Positions 8,046 through 17,680 of a DNA stretch of 64,000 bases are shown in pieces. The DNA comes from Sphingomonas palmae. GTDB lineage: Bacteria > Pseudomonadota > Alphaproteobacteria > Sphingomonadales > Sphingomonadaceae. The notes below the pieces were generated by a model that saw only the letters and a program-made list of their open reading frames with translations, was not told the DNA's origin and did no database searches. Both the position numbers and the translations under genes were made by a program. Numbering within the stretch: position 1 is the first letter of the stretch; each line of letters opens with the position of its first letter. Where the stretch lies: positions 744,001 to 808,000 of the forward strand of contig NZ_FNZZ01000001.1 of NCBI RefSeq assembly GCF_900109565.1. Direction: 5' to 3'.

Positions 8046-8891
8046 TCACACCGCCAGCCGCTTCACCACCGCGTCGACGCGGCCCCACTCGTGGCGCTCG
8101 AGCAACCCGCGCAGCTTGCCCGCCATCGCCCCCAAGCGGCTGTAGTGGCGCAGCTTCGACCTGAGCGGCGCCGCAGCGACGCGCGGCTGACCGGGATCGA
8201 CCTCCCACGGGTGAAAATAGAACATGCCGGGCTGGGCTGCCGCATTGACCTGTCGCAGCGCGAAGTCGGTCACACCCGCGGGCAGCAGGCGAAAGAAGCC
8301 GCCGCCAGTCGCGAAGCGTCGTCCCGCCGCCTCGCCAACGGTCACCGGCACCTCCACCAGCGCGTCGTCACGCAGCGGTCGCCAGGCATAGCGCGGGCTG
8401 TCGCGCCAGCCGTAATGATCGTGCGCGACCGGCGCGACGCTGGAGGAATAACGATAGCCCTCCTCCGCCAGCACCGCGTGCGCCCAGGGCGTGCGTTGAT
8501 CGATCGAGAAGCTCGGGGCTCGATAACCGGCGATGGCCGCCCCCGTCGCGTCCTCCAGCGCTCCGCGCGCGCGACGCAAATCGGCGCGGAACGAGACGGC
8601 ATCCATCGTGAAGACGCGCTGGTGGTCCCATCCGTGGCTCGCGACCTCGTGGCCCTCGTCGACGATGCGCCGCATCAGCGTGCCCTGTCGCGCCGCGACC
8701 CAGCCGAGCGTGAAGAACGTCGCCTTGGTGTCCGTCTCGGCAAACAGGTCGAGCACGCGCGCGGTGTTGTCGGCGACGCGGCTCTCCAGCGTCGCCCAGT
8801 CGGCCTTGTCGATCGTGCGCTCGAACGCGCCGACCTGGAACCATTCCTCCACGTCGACCGACATGCCGTTCAGAACGCGCGCGTTCGCCAT
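8046..8891 (-). CDS. XrtA-associated polysaccharide deacetylase
   Basis: 281 residues from ATG 8891. It is a NodB-type carbohydrate esterase 4 domain: SVDVEEWFQV supplies the first catalytic aspartate (Asp13), SHGWDH supplies the metal-binding His86 and His90, and AGYRAPSFSI is the substrate-groove motif. A C-terminal region of the DUF3473 type follows (FYFHPWEVDPGQPR). It removes N-acetyl groups from polysaccharide, here probably during export of the exopolysaccharide. No signal peptide is visible, which is usual for this group. One base separates it from the upstream ATPase gene. Confidence 0.87.
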   Translation of the reverse strand: MANARVLNGMSVDVEEWFQVGAFERTIDKADWATLESRVADNTARVLDLFAETDTKATFFTLGWVAARQGTLMRRIVDEGHEVASHGWDHQRVFTMDAVSFRADLRRARGALEDATGAAIAGYRAPSFSIDQRTPWAHAVLAEEGYRYSSSVAPVAHDHYGWRDSPRYAWRPLRDDALVEVPVTVGEAAGRRFATGGGFFRLLPAGVTDFALRQVNAAAQPGMFYFHPWEVDPGQPRVAAAPLRSKLRHYSRLGAMAGKLRGLLERHEWGRVDAVVKRLAV

Positions 8892-8892
8892 C

Positions 8893-9942
8893 TCAGGCGG
8901 CTCCGCGCACCGGCACGTCGCGCAACTCGTCGCGCTCGACCCAGTCAATCAGCAGCGTCAGCACGCGCCTGAGTGCCGCATCCTGCTCCGCGATCCGCTC
9001 CTCCAGCACCGCCAGGCGTTCGTCGTCGATCGTCGTCGGCGACACCTGCACGGCCTCGACCTCGTCATGATTGGTGTTCGCCGCGGCGGGACGCTCGGGC
9101 GCGGGCGGCGTCGATGCGGTGACCGCGGGCATCTCGCGCCGCTGATCGTTCACGACCGCGCGCACCACCTTGGCGTCGATCATCTCGATCTCGCCCACCG
9201 CGGCGTGGAGCAGCACGCGGCTCATCAGCTGGTTCAACCGGCGCGGCACGCCCTCACTCGCGCGGTACAAGACTGGGAAGGCGTCCTCGGTAAAGTTAGG
9301 TCGCCCGGTCCAGCCGGCAATCTGCAAACGGTGGCCGACGTAATCGGCGACCTCGTCGGGTTCCATCGGATCGAGGTGATGCACCGCGATGACGCGCTGG
9401 CGCAACTGCTCCAGCCGCGCCGATCCGTTCAACCGCTCGCGAAACTCGGGCTGGCCGAGCAGGAAGATCTGCAACACCGCGTGACCGCCGGCCTGGAAAT
9501 TCGACAGCATCCGCAGCTCTTCGAGCGCGGAGGTCGGCAACGCCTGGCTCTCGTCGACGATCAGCAGCGTGCGCCGCCCCGTGCGCGCAACTGCGTGCAA
9601 CCCGCGCTCGATCAGCAGCAGCAGCTCGGCCTTGTTCTTGCCCGCGTGATCGATGCCGAGCCCCGTTGCGACGATGCGCAGCAGATCGTCCGCCTCGATC
9701 GCGGTCGACACGATCTTGATGACCTTCAGGTTGGCGGGATCGATCTGATCCATCAGGTGCCCGACCAGCGTCGTCTTGCCCGCGCCGATATCGCCAGTGA
9801 TGACGATAAAACCCTCACCCTGTGCCAGACCGTAGCCCAGATACGCCATCGCCTTCTTGTGCGTGGCGGTATCGAACCAGAAACGCGGGTCGGGCGTCAG
9901 CTGGAACGGGCGGTCGTGAAATCCGAAGAACGTCTCGTACAT
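8893..9942 (-). CDS. XrtA-associated ExeA/GspA-like ATPase
   Basis: 349 residues. The start MYETFFGFHDRPFQLTPDPR is the hallmark of the ExeA/GspA-like AAA+ family. Walker A is GDIGAGKTT (Lys56-Thr57) and Walker B is LLIVDES (Asp130-Glu131). The last about 75 residues form a Pro/Ala linker and a helical segment with no membrane span. In exosortase loci this ATPase accompanies the tyrosine kinase and barrel protein and is assumed to power or gate export; direct evidence is lacking. Confidence 0.87.
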   Translation of the reverse strand: MYETFFGFHDRPFQLTPDPRFWFDTATHKKAMAYLGYGLAQGEGFIVITGDIGAGKTTLVGHLMDQIDPANLKVIKIVSTAIEADDLLRIVATGLGIDHAGKNKAELLLLIERGLHAVARTGRRTLLIVDESQALPTSALEELRMLSNFQAGGHAVLQIFLLGQPEFRERLNGSARLEQLRQRVIAVHHLDPMEPDEVADYVGHRLQIAGWTGRPNFTEDAFPVLYRASEGVPRRLNQLMSRVLLHAAVGEIEMIDAKVVRAVVNDQRREMPAVTASTPPAPERPAAANTNHDEVEAVQVSPTTIDDERLAVLEERIAEQDAALRRVLTLLIDWVERDELRDVPVRGAA

Positions 9943-9954
9943 GGCCGTATCCGT

Positions 9955-11586
9955 TCAGAAATTGTAGCGCGCGCCGAGCAGCGCCTGCGCCGACACCTGC
10001 TTGTCGAAATCGCCCTGGTCGAAGGCGTAGAGCCCCGCCGACAGCGACGTGCCGAGCCGCCCGAAGTTGCGGCTGTAGGTGCCGTTCAGCCCGGTGCCGT
10101 ACACGTCCTGTGCGCCGACCAGATCGCTGGAGTACCAGTTGGCGTAGAGGTTGGCGTCGAACTGCGACACGCGGCTCAAGGCCCGCGAGTAGAACACCTG
10201 CGCGTAGGCGCTCTGGTCCTCGTTCCCCAACACCTGCGTGCCGACCGCGACGCGCGGCGCGTAGAGCCGGCGGTTGGCGTAGCCCGCGCCAATGCCGTAG
10301 CCGGTCCGTCCCTGCTGCACGGTCCACGCGCCGTCGATCCCGCGCGCGCGGTAGCTGGCTGTCGAGATCGACTGGAACACGTCATTCAGGCATCCGCCCG
10401 CGCCGCTCTCGCGGCTGCCGCCCTGGCGACCGAACACGCAACCGCCGAACAGCTGGCCGAACGGATCGTTCTGCGTCTGGAAACTGGTCGGCAGGCCCGC
10501 GATCCCGTCGCGCAGCTGGCGCCCGAACGTCTCGATCGCGTCGTAGACGACAACTTGCAACCCCGACGCTTCCGACATCCGCCACGAAAGCGCGCCGGTG
10601 TAGGTCTCCCCACCGTAGCGATAGCCCGCGGTCGCCTGTAACTCGACGCGCGGCGACGGACGCCAGATCACGCCCGCATCGTAGATCAGCCCATCGGTGT
10701 CATAGGCGATCCGCTCGGGCGAGTTCGGGTCGGTGACGAAGCGGCCATTATTGTCGACCACCGCGTTGCCGGCCGTATCGACCAGCGGGTCACGCTGCGT
10801 CGCCTTGATCCGTTCGTACCCCGCACCGGCGCGCAGCGCGACGGTACGGCTGACCGGCAGCACCACGTCGCCGCGGGCGTAATAGCCCTCGTAATTCTGA
10901 TCGAGCTGGTTCGCGTCCTCTCGCTCGTACGCGCCGCTCAGCGTCACGCCGAACGGCGCGATCCGGTTGGCGGGGACGCCGATGCTCGCCTGCACGACAT
11001 GATTGGTCGACGAGTCGTAGCCGTCGAGCCGCGGCGAGCCCGGCGCGAGCACGATGTCGTCGTTGCCCTCGACCTTCGTATAGCCGAAGCGGTAACTGCC
11101 ATTCACGTCAAACGGTCCCGCGCGCGTCGCGACGGTGGGCCCGGCGAACAGCGAGTAGACCTGGGTCAGGTTGTCGCTGGTGCCGACGAGATTGATCGGT
11201 GCGGCGCCGCGGATGTCGCTGCGCTGCCGGGTGGCCAGCGCGCCGCCGTCGAGCGACAGCCAGGGTGCCACCTGCGTCGTCACGCGAGCGAGGCCGCTGT
11301 GGACGCTCAGGTCCTCGGTATTGTCCTCCCACGAGAAGCGCCGCTCGTAGCGGTAGCTGATCTGCCCGTCGGTCCGACCGGTGCTGATCCCCGCATCCAC
11401 GCCGGCGGCAAGCGCGGTGTAGGTGACGACGTCGTCGCCGTTCGACAGGTCGGCCGCGACCGCCTGCGTCGCCTCGATATAGGGCGATACGTAGTGCGAC
11501 CGCGACTGCGCATCGGCCGGCGATGCGGCGAGTACCGCCGCCGACGCCAGCAGCGCACCCGTCGAACCCAAAGAATACCGGGTCAC
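9955..11586 (-). CDS. XrtA-associated outer-membrane beta-barrel protein
   Basis: 543 residues starting at GTG 11586, which has a good Shine-Dalgarno sequence (AGGAG, 8 bases upstream). The signal peptide ends near residue 27 (ASPADAQ). The rest alternates polar and aromatic residues in short repeats typical of beta strands and ends with phenylalanine (ARYNF), the usual outer-membrane barrel C-terminus. It matches the conserved but uncharacterised barrel found in PEP-CTERM exopolysaccharide loci, a likely outer-membrane channel for the polymer. A 12-base gap separates it from the ATPase gene. Confidence 0.83.
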   Translation of the reverse strand: MTRYSLGSTGALLASAAVLAASPADAQSRSHYVSPYIEATQAVAADLSNGDDVVTYTALAAGVDAGISTGRTDGQISYRYERRFSWEDNTEDLSVHSGLARVTTQVAPWLSLDGGALATRQRSDIRGAAPINLVGTSDNLTQVYSLFAGPTVATRAGPFDVNGSYRFGYTKVEGNDDIVLAPGSPRLDGYDSSTNHVVQASIGVPANRIAPFGVTLSGAYEREDANQLDQNYEGYYARGDVVLPVSRTVALRAGAGYERIKATQRDPLVDTAGNAVVDNNGRFVTDPNSPERIAYDTDGLIYDAGVIWRPSPRVELQATAGYRYGGETYTGALSWRMSEASGLQVVVYDAIETFGRQLRDGIAGLPTSFQTQNDPFGQLFGGCVFGRQGGSRESGAGGCLNDVFQSISTASYRARGIDGAWTVQQGRTGYGIGAGYANRRLYAPRVAVGTQVLGNEDQSAYAQVFYSRALSRVSQFDANLYANWYSSDLVGAQDVYGTGLNGTYSRNFGRLGTSLSAGLYAFDQGDFDKQVSAQALLGARYNF

Positions 11587-11588
11587 GA

Positions 11589-12596
11589 TTACTTCTCCTG
11601 ACCGTAATAGCTGCCGAAGCGCCCACGCCCCGGCTCGAACGACACCGAATTGATGACGAGATGGATCTGCTCGCACCCGTCGAGCAGCTGCACCGCCTCG
11701 CGCACGTCCGTCTCGGTCGTGCGATCCGCGCGCACGACCAGCATGACCTGCCCGACCAGCAGCGCGAGCGTGGAGGCGGGCGACGCGGCGAGTGCCGGCG
11801 GCGTGTCGAAGACGATGATGCGGCGCGGATTGGCCGCGAGCAGGCGATCGATCACCGCCTCGGTTCGGTGCGAGGCGAGCAGCTCCGTGTCGGCATGGCT
11901 CCGCTTGCCCGCGGGCAGCAGCGACAGCTGCGGCACGTCGGTGCGCACCACGCACGTCTCGGGATCGAGCCGCGGGTCCCCCAGAATGTCGAGCAGCCCA
12001 ACACTGTCCTCCAGCCCCAGCCGCTGCATGATGTCGGGCTTGGCGAAATCGGCATCGACCAGCAGGATCTCGACATCGCGCTCGGCCGCGAGGCTGATGG
12101 CGAGGTTGATCGCGCAGAAGGTCTTGCCCTCGCCGGGCTTTCCCGATCCGACGATGATCGTGCGCGCGCGCTGCCCGATCGGCCCTTCGGCGATGTCGCG
12201 TGCGGTCAGCAGCAGCTGCCGCTTGACCAGCCGGAACTCCTCCGCGAGCGCGCCGACGGGAGCGCCGGGCACCAGCATGCCAGCCTCCGCCAGCATCGTG
12301 CGATCGATCTGCGCCACGTCGCTCTCGGGTGCTTCCCACTTGTCGAGGCCATCGTCGTCGGTGTTTGACAAGAACTCCGCCGGGATCGCGGCGAGCGTCG
12401 GCGACACCGGCTGCGGAGCCGCGGCGACCTGCTCAGCGACGGAAGGCTGATCGATGAGCGGCTCGTCCGCCATCGGCGGTGCGGGATCTTCGGATGCGGG
12501 GATGTCGCGTGCGCGCAGGTGGGCGCCGAAGTCGTAGACCTTGGCCGCGCGCTCAATCAGCGACTCCTCGGTCGCGCGTTTCGGATACTGGGTCAT
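11589..12596 (-). CDS. XrtA-associated tyrosine autokinase (BY-kinase)
   Basis: 335 residues from ATG 12596 (ATGA overlap with the chain-length gene). It is a cytoplasmic MinD/Wzc-like P-loop kinase with a variable N-terminal 110 residues. Walker A is SGKPGEGKT (151-159), Walker A' is ILLVDADF (Asp181, Asp183) and Walker B is IVFDTPPA (Asp264). Tyr330-Tyr331 near the C-terminus are possible autophosphorylation sites, a shorter cluster than in Wzc. It should act with the separately encoded membrane chain-length protein to control polymer length and export. Confidence 0.87.
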   Translation of the reverse strand: MTQYPKRATEESLIERAAKVYDFGAHLRARDIPASEDPAPPMADEPLIDQPSVAEQVAAAPQPVSPTLAAIPAEFLSNTDDDGLDKWEAPESDVAQIDRTMLAEAGMLVPGAPVGALAEEFRLVKRQLLLTARDIAEGPIGQRARTIIVGSGKPGEGKTFCAINLAISLAAERDVEILLVDADFAKPDIMQRLGLEDSVGLLDILGDPRLDPETCVVRTDVPQLSLLPAGKRSHADTELLASHRTEAVIDRLLAANPRRIIVFDTPPALAASPASTLALLVGQVMLVVRADRTTETDVREAVQLLDGCEQIHLVINSVSFEPGRGRFGSYYGQEK

Positions 12597-14116
12597 GCGG
12601 CAAGTCCCCGCTGGAGCATCTCGACGCCGAGCAGCGCCACATACGCGACGCCCAGCGCGGCGAACCCGCCTGCCAGCCACGTCAGCCGGCGGCGGCGCAG
12701 CTCGGTCTGCTGGCGCGTCACCATCTCACCGATCGAGCCGATCACGGCCATGCCGGTGACCTTCTCGAGCTTCTGCGCGGTCGGGAACGTGCCCTGCAAT
12801 TGACCCAGCGCTAAGGCCGCGCCGACGCCCGCGATCAACCCGGCCACCAGCACGCCAGTCAGCAGCAACGGGCGATTGGGCGCGGTCGGCGTGCGCGGTA
12901 CGGTCGGCGGATCGATCACGCTGAACTTGACCGCGTCGGTCTGCGTCTGCGCCTGGCTGCGCAAGCTCACCTGCTCGCGCTGGGCGAGCAGCTGGTCGTA
13001 CTGGCCTTTCAGCACATCATAGTTGCGGTCGATCTCGCCCTGCTCGGCGGCGACTGCGGGATCGCCGGCAAGCTTGGCGTTCAGCTGGTCGAGGTCGCCC
13101 TGCAACTGCTGCTTGCGCGCCTGCAAGGCGGCGACCGTCGACCCCTTGTCGGTCATCATCGCCTGAAGCGAGGAATAGGCCGGGTTGGCGACGCCGCCGT
13201 CGCTGCCGCCGGTCAGCGGCTCACCACGCGCCGCCGCCTGCGCCTGCGCCAGCTGCCGCTTGAGCGCGATCACGTCGGGGTGTTCCTCGGTGTAACCGCG
13301 ACCGCGCGCGTCGGCAAGCTGGCCCTGGATCGCCGCCAACCTCGCGCGCGCCGGGCCGACGCCGGGGGCAATACCCGCGCCCGCAATCGTCTTCGGCGTC
13401 GCCGCCATCTGGCCCGACAAGGCCGCCATGCTCGATTGCGCCGCCGCCAGATCGCCGTCGACTTGGCTCATCTGCGTGCGCGCCGCGCCGATCCGGTCGC
13501 TGATCGATCCCGTGCCGGGCAGCGCGCCGAGATAGTTGTTCTGAAACGACGCGCGCTTCGCCTCCGCGTCCTGCAGCTTGGTGCCGAGCGCCTGCAACTG
13601 CCCGTCGAGGAAGGCGAGCGTCTGCGTGTTCTGCGAGCGGTCGGACGACAAATTGGTTTCGACGAAGATGTCGATCAGCTTCTGCGTGATCGCGGCGGCG
13701 AGCTTGGGGCTCGACGAGGTCGTGGTGATCTCGAACAGATTGTCCTGTTGCGCGACGATCTTGATCGCGCTCTGCAAGCCGGCGACGCGGTCCGCCACGT
13801 CACGGTCGCTCGACACGGTCTTGGCAAGGTCGGTGCCGCGTACGACCTTTTCGAGGCTCACCGCGCTGGTCAGCGTCTGGCGCACCGTGTCGATGTCGCG
13901 CGCGTCGTCGTTCGCCGCCTGCATCGAATCGGCACCCGCGGGCAGGACCGATCGCATCTGCACGAACACGCGCGCCTTTGAATCGTACCGGCTGGGGATC
14001 TGGCTGACGACCAGCCAGCCCGCGATGCACACGCCCCACGCGACCGCCAGCGCGATCCAGCGCCGCGTCCAGATCGCGTGCAGCGCGATACGCGCTTCGT
14101 TGAAGAGACCGCCCAC
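12593..14116 (-). CDS. Wzz-type chain-length determinant, XrtA-associated
   Basis: 507 residues. A transmembrane helix at about 18-40 is followed by a periplasmic Wzz domain and long coiled coil (about 150-410, rich in Ala/Gln/Leu). A C-terminal helix near 415-440 contains the P-x-x-P-x-x-P motif region (DPPTVPRTPTAPNRP) typical of polysaccharide co-polymerases. A further hydrophobic helix lies near 480-500. It sets polymer length and links the tyrosine kinase to the export machine. It lies 12 bases downstream of the export lipoprotein gene. Confidence 0.88.
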   Translation of the reverse strand: MGGLFNEARIALHAIWTRRWIALAVAWGVCIAGWLVVSQIPSRYDSKARVFVQMRSVLPAGADSMQAANDDARDIDTVRQTLTSAVSLEKVVRGTDLAKTVSSDRDVADRVAGLQSAIKIVAQQDNLFEITTTSSSPKLAAAITQKLIDIFVETNLSSDRSQNTQTLAFLDGQLQALGTKLQDAEAKRASFQNNYLGALPGTGSISDRIGAARTQMSQVDGDLAAAQSSMAALSGQMAATPKTIAGAGIAPGVGPARARLAAIQGQLADARGRGYTEEHPDVIALKRQLAQAQAAARGEPLTGGSDGGVANPAYSSLQAMMTDKGSTVAALQARKQQLQGDLDQLNAKLAGDPAVAAEQGEIDRNYDVLKGQYDQLLAQREQVSLRSQAQTQTDAVKFSVIDPPTVPRTPTAPNRPLLLTGVLVAGLIAGVGAALALGQLQGTFPTAQKLEKVTGMAVIGSIGEMVTRQQTELRRRRLTWLAGGFAALGVAYVALLGVEMLQRGLAA

Positions 14117-14128
14117 CCGCGCTTCCTT

Positions 14129-14776
14129 TTAGAACATGCTCTCGGGGATGATGATGACGTCGCCGGGTTCGAGCCGGACGTTCGCGCTCGGGTCGCCGTC
14201 CTTCAGCAGCTTGTTGATGCGCAGCGCATATTCGGTCTGCTTGCCGGTCGCGCGATCGTAGCGGATCAGTCGCGCCTTGTTGCCGGCGGCATATTCGCCC
14301 AGCCCGCCGACCGCGATCATCGCGTCCAGCAGCGTCATGTTGGCGCGGTACGGCAGGCTGGCGGGCTTCTGCGTCGCGCCGACGATGCGGACCTGCTGGC
14401 TGAACGTGCCGGAGAAGCTGTCCACGATCACCGAGACGATCGGGTCCTTGATATATTCGCCCAGCGCCAGTTTCATATCGGCGGCGAGCATCGCGGGCGT
14501 CTTGCCGACCGCGGGCATGTCGCTGATCAGCGGCGTGGTGATGCGACCGTCGGGGCGCACCTGCACCTTCGATGACAGCTCGGGGTTGCGCCACACGAAG
14601 ATACTGAGCGAATCGAGCGGGCCGATGACATATTCCTCGCCCGGCTGCTCCTTGCTGGCGACGAAGGTCGCGGGCGGCAGTTCCGGGCGCGCGGCGCCGC
14701 CGCCCGCGCAGGCGGTGAGCGTCGTCGACGCCATCAGCGCAGCGATCAAACCCTTGGAAACCGTCGCGAACCGCAT
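14129..14776 (-). CDS. Polysaccharide export lipoprotein (Wza/EpsA-like)
   Basis: 215 residues with a lipoprotein signal: the lipobox LTAC puts the lipid on Cys23. A Poly_export domain follows (YVIGPLDSLSIFVWRNPELS, VRPDGRITTPLISDM) and then an SLBB-type C-terminal part ending with LEPGDVIIIPESMF. It should form the periplasmic/outer-membrane export channel. It is the first gene of the long leftward operon, so the operon promoter should lie in the 101 bases between it and the decarboxylase gene (14777-14877), although I could not pick convincing -35 and -10 boxes there. Confidence 0.87.
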   Translation of the reverse strand: MRFATVSKGLIAALMASTTLTACAGGGAARPELPPATFVASKEQPGEEYVIGPLDSLSIFVWRNPELSSKVQVRPDGRITTPLISDMPAVGKTPAMLAADMKLALGEYIKDPIVSVIVDSFSGTFSQQVRIVGATQKPASLPYRANMTLLDAMIAVGGLGEYAAGNKARLIRYDRATGKQTEYALRINKLLKDGDPSANVRLEPGDVIIIPESMF

Positions 14777-14877
14777 TCAACCCTCCGTACACGCCGACCG
14801 ACCAGCCTACGTGACTCGCGTCAGGCGGACTGGTGGCGTCGGTGGTCAGCTATGTGCGGTAGAGGTGAAGATAGCGT

Positions 14878-16107
14878 TTAGGACGCGTTCGCGAGCACCT
14901 CCGCGGGTGCGGGGTGTCCCAAAAAGGCACTGGGACTGGCGGTCAGACCATAGGCGCCCGCAATGAAGATCGCGATCACGTCGCCCACGTCCGCGCGCGG
15001 CAGCACGACGCGATCGGCCAGCCGGTCGAGTGGCGTGCAGAGGCACCCAACGACCGACACAGCGTCGTCCGCCGCCGCGCCCATCCGGTGGGCGAGCGCG
15101 ATTGGATAATTACGCCGAACCACCGTGCCGAAATTGCCCGAGGCGGCGAGTTGATGATGCAGTCCGCCGTCGACCACGACGAACGTCTCGCCGCGGCTCT
15201 CCTTCCGGTCGACCACGCGCGTCAGGTACACCCCCGCCTCCCCAACCAACCAGCGGCCGAGCTCGATCGCGAAGGTCGTGTCGGCCAGCACCGCATTGCG
15301 CGCATCCAGCGCCTTCGCCAGCGCCGCGCCGATCCGCTCGACCTCGATCGGTCGATCGCCCGCGAAATGCGGAATGCCGAAGCCGCCGCCCAGGTTGACC
15401 AGCGGCGGCGCATGACCACTCTCCTCCCCAAGCCGCGTGGCGAGCGCGAGCGTCGCCGCCTGTGTTTCGATCAGCGCGTCGCTGTCGAGCGCCTGCGATC
15501 CGGCAAAGATGTGGAACCCGCGCCATTCGGCTCCGCTCGCTACGATCTCGCGCACCAACGCCGGCACGCGCTCGGCATCGACCCCGAACGGCGAAGCGCG
15601 CCCACCCATCTTCATGCCCGACCCGCGCAGCTCGATGTCGGGATTGACCCTCACCGCCAGCCGTGGCGCGATGCCCAGCCGCGTTCCAATCTCAATCGCG
15701 CGGCGTGCCTCACCCTCCGATTCGACGTTCAGCGTCACGCCCACGCGCACCGCCGCCTCCAGCTCCGCGTCGCGCTTGCCCGGTCCCGCGAAGCTGATCG
15801 CCCCGCCAGGCTTGTACGCGAGCACGTCGGACAACTCGCCCGCCGACGCCACGTCGAGCCCGTCGACCAACGCCGCGATCGCGCGCACCAGTGGTACATA
15901 GGGGTTCGCCTTGACCGCGTAGTGCAACCGCACGCCGTCCGGCATCGCGGCACGGAAGCGATCAACCTGGCCGCGCACCACGCCGAAATCGTACACGAAC
16001 ACCGGCGAGCCGTGCTCTGCCACCCAAGCTTCTGCACTATGCCCCGCGATCGTCAGCATGCCGTGCTGCTCCGCAAAGGCGGGCGGGATTGGTCCGATCG
16101 GCTTCAC
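14878..16107 (-). CDS. PLP-dependent decarboxylase, XrtA-associated
   Basis: 409 residues starting at GTG 16107, overlapping the ligase stop (GTGA). It is a fold-type III PLP enzyme of the DapF/LysA-like ornithine-diaminopimelate decarboxylase family. The cofactor lysine is Lys66 in HYAVKANPY, and VNLGGGFGIP is the phosphate-binding loop. It probably decarboxylates an amino acid to an amine that ends up on the exopolysaccharide. The overlap with the AMP ligase, and the carrier protein next door, suggest the substrate may be carrier-bound; this is inference. Confidence 0.87.
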   Translation of the reverse strand: MKPIGPIPPAFAEQHGMLTIAGHSAEAWVAEHGSPVFVYDFGVVRGQVDRFRAAMPDGVRLHYAVKANPYVPLVRAIAALVDGLDVASAGELSDVLAYKPGGAISFAGPGKRDAELEAAVRVGVTLNVESEGEARRAIEIGTRLGIAPRLAVRVNPDIELRGSGMKMGGRASPFGVDAERVPALVREIVASGAEWRGFHIFAGSQALDSDALIETQAATLALATRLGEESGHAPPLVNLGGGFGIPHFAGDRPIEVERIGAALAKALDARNAVLADTTFAIELGRWLVGEAGVYLTRVVDRKESRGETFVVVDGGLHHQLAASGNFGTVVRRNYPIALAHRMGAAADDAVSVVGCLCTPLDRLADRVVLPRADVGDVIAIFIAGAYGLTASPSAFLGHPAPAEVLANAS

Positions 16108-17603
16108 GCGCGTGCTCCCCGTATCTCGGCGGCGAGCGCGGCGCGGTCGAGCTTGCCATTGGCGTTTCGCGGTAGCTCTGCGCGCCACACGATCTCGGCC
16201 GGTTGCATGTAGGTCGGCAGATCGCGCTTCAACCGCGCGCGCAGCGCCGGCTCAAGATCGGCATGCCCGCGCGCGACGACGACGATCCGCTGCCCCAGCC
16301 GTGGATCGTCGACACCGATCGCGACCGCCTCGCGCGCCTCGTCGCCGGCGGTCACCGCCTCCTCGACCTCCTGCGGGCTGACGCGGTTGCCCGAGGTCTT
16401 GATCATCTCATCGTCGCGCCCGACGAAGCGCAACAATCCTGCTGTGTCGGCGACCACCGTATCGCCCGACCACACCGTCACCCCGCCCTCGCGCGAGAAG
16501 GCGGGTGCGAGGCGAAAGCGCTGCGCAGTTCGTTCAGCGTCACGCCAATACCCTTGCGCCACCAAAGGCCCGGCGTGGACCAGTTCACCCGGCTCACCCG
16601 CTGCCGCCTGCGTACCGTCGCCGCGTACCACCATCACCTCCGCGAACGGGATCGCGCGCCCGATCGAATCGGGGTTGGCATCGACCAGCGCGGGCGGAAG
16701 ATAGGTCGAACGGAACGCCTCGGTCAGTCCATACATCGGGTACAGATCGGCCGCCGGAAAGCGCGCCCGCAGCGCGCGCACCATCGCCGGCGACAGCGCA
16801 CCGCCCGAGTTGGTGAGTCGCCGAAGCCGCGCCGCCGTCTCTGCCGGCCACTCCGGCTCGAGCAATTGCGTCCACAAAGGTGGCACGCCCGCGAGCGTCG
16901 TCGCCCCGACGCGCTCGACCGCTTTCACCACGTCGCGCGGCGCCAGATAATCGAGCGGCGCGACCGCCGCGCCCGCCAGCCAGGTCGAGAAAAGCTGGTT
17001 TTGCCCGTAATCGAACGACAGCGGCAGCACGCCGAGCACGCGATCCTCGGGCTCGAGCGCCAGATAATGCGCGACCGACACCGCGCCGAGCCACAGGTTC
17101 GCGTGGCTGAGCATTACGCCTTTGGGTCGCCCGGTGGACCCGGACGTATAGAGGATCGCGGCGAGCGCGTCGGGGTCGGCGCTCGATGGCGGCAGCGGGT
17201 CACCCTCAATTGCCGCGACATGGACCGAAACTCCCGCGGGCACGTCACCCGCCTCGAGCGTCGCTGCGCGTGCCGCTTGCGTCAGCAGCAGCGCGGCGCC
17301 GCTGTCGGCGAGGATATGCGCCACCTGCGCGCGCTTGAGTGCGGGGTTGATCGGCACGTGCACCAGCCCCGCGCGCGCCGCCGCGAGCGGCATCAGGCAC
17401 GCTTCGCGCGTTTTCGGCAGCCACGTCGCGACGCGCGCGCCAACGTCGGGCACCTGCGCCCTCAGCCAGCCTGCGAGCCTTGCCACCTTCTGCTCGGCCT
17501 CGGCGAACGTCATCGCTCCCGCACGGTCGATCAGCGCGGGCGCATCGGGCGCGCCGCGCAGCACGTGATCGATCGGTCGGGCGTGGCGGTCGAGCGGCAC
17601 CAT
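16104..17603 (-). CDS. AMP-forming acyl ligase, XrtA-associated
   Basis: A 499-residue ANL-superfamily enzyme. The ATP/AMP-binding loop is YTSGSTGRPKG (152-162). YPMYGLTEAF is the acyl-binding motif and the C-terminal RNANGKLDR carries the catalytic lysine. It activates a carboxylic acid as an acyl-adenylate and passes it to CoA or to a phosphopantetheine carrier. The acyl carrier protein starts divergently only 77 bases away (17604-17680), which favours carrier loading. It is co-translated with the decarboxylase. Confidence 0.88.
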   Translation of the reverse strand: MVPLDRHARPIDHVLRGAPDAPALIDRAGAMTFAEAEQKVARLAGWLRAQVPDVGARVATWLPKTREACLMPLAAARAGLVHVPINPALKRAQVAHILADSGAALLLTQAARAATLEAGDVPAGVSVHVAAIEGDPLPPSSADPDALAAILYTSGSTGRPKGVMLSHANLWLGAVSVAHYLALEPEDRVLGVLPLSFDYGQNQLFSTWLAGAAVAPLDYLAPRDVVKAVERVGATTLAGVPPLWTQLLEPEWPAETAARLRRLTNSGGALSPAMVRALRARFPAADLYPMYGLTEAFRSTYLPPALVDANPDSIGRAIPFAEVMVVRGDGTQAAAGEPGELVHAGPLVAQGYWRDAERTAQRFRLAPAFSREGGVTVWSGDTVVADTAGLLRFVGRDDEMIKTSGNRVSPQEVEEAVTAGDEAREAVAIGVDDPRLGQRIVVVARGHADLEPALRARLKRDLPTYMQPAEIVWRAELPRNANGKLDRAALAAEIRGARA

Positions 17604-17680
17604 CCCGCCTCCATAGCGCGCCCGTTGCGCATTTCACCCCCCGCGCCTATCGCACCGCAGCAAAGCACGGGAGAGTTTGC

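Noticed and set aside
8533..10641. 702-codon plus-strand frame opposite the deacetylase, ATPase and barrel genes
   Set aside because: It spans three well-supported genes in antisense, and its composition (Arg, Asp, His, Gln) is typical of GC-rich shadow frames.
16104..17603. The AMP ligase and carrier protein as a nonribosomal peptide system
   Set aside because: There is no condensation or thioesterase domain; the set matches the known companions of exosortase A instead.
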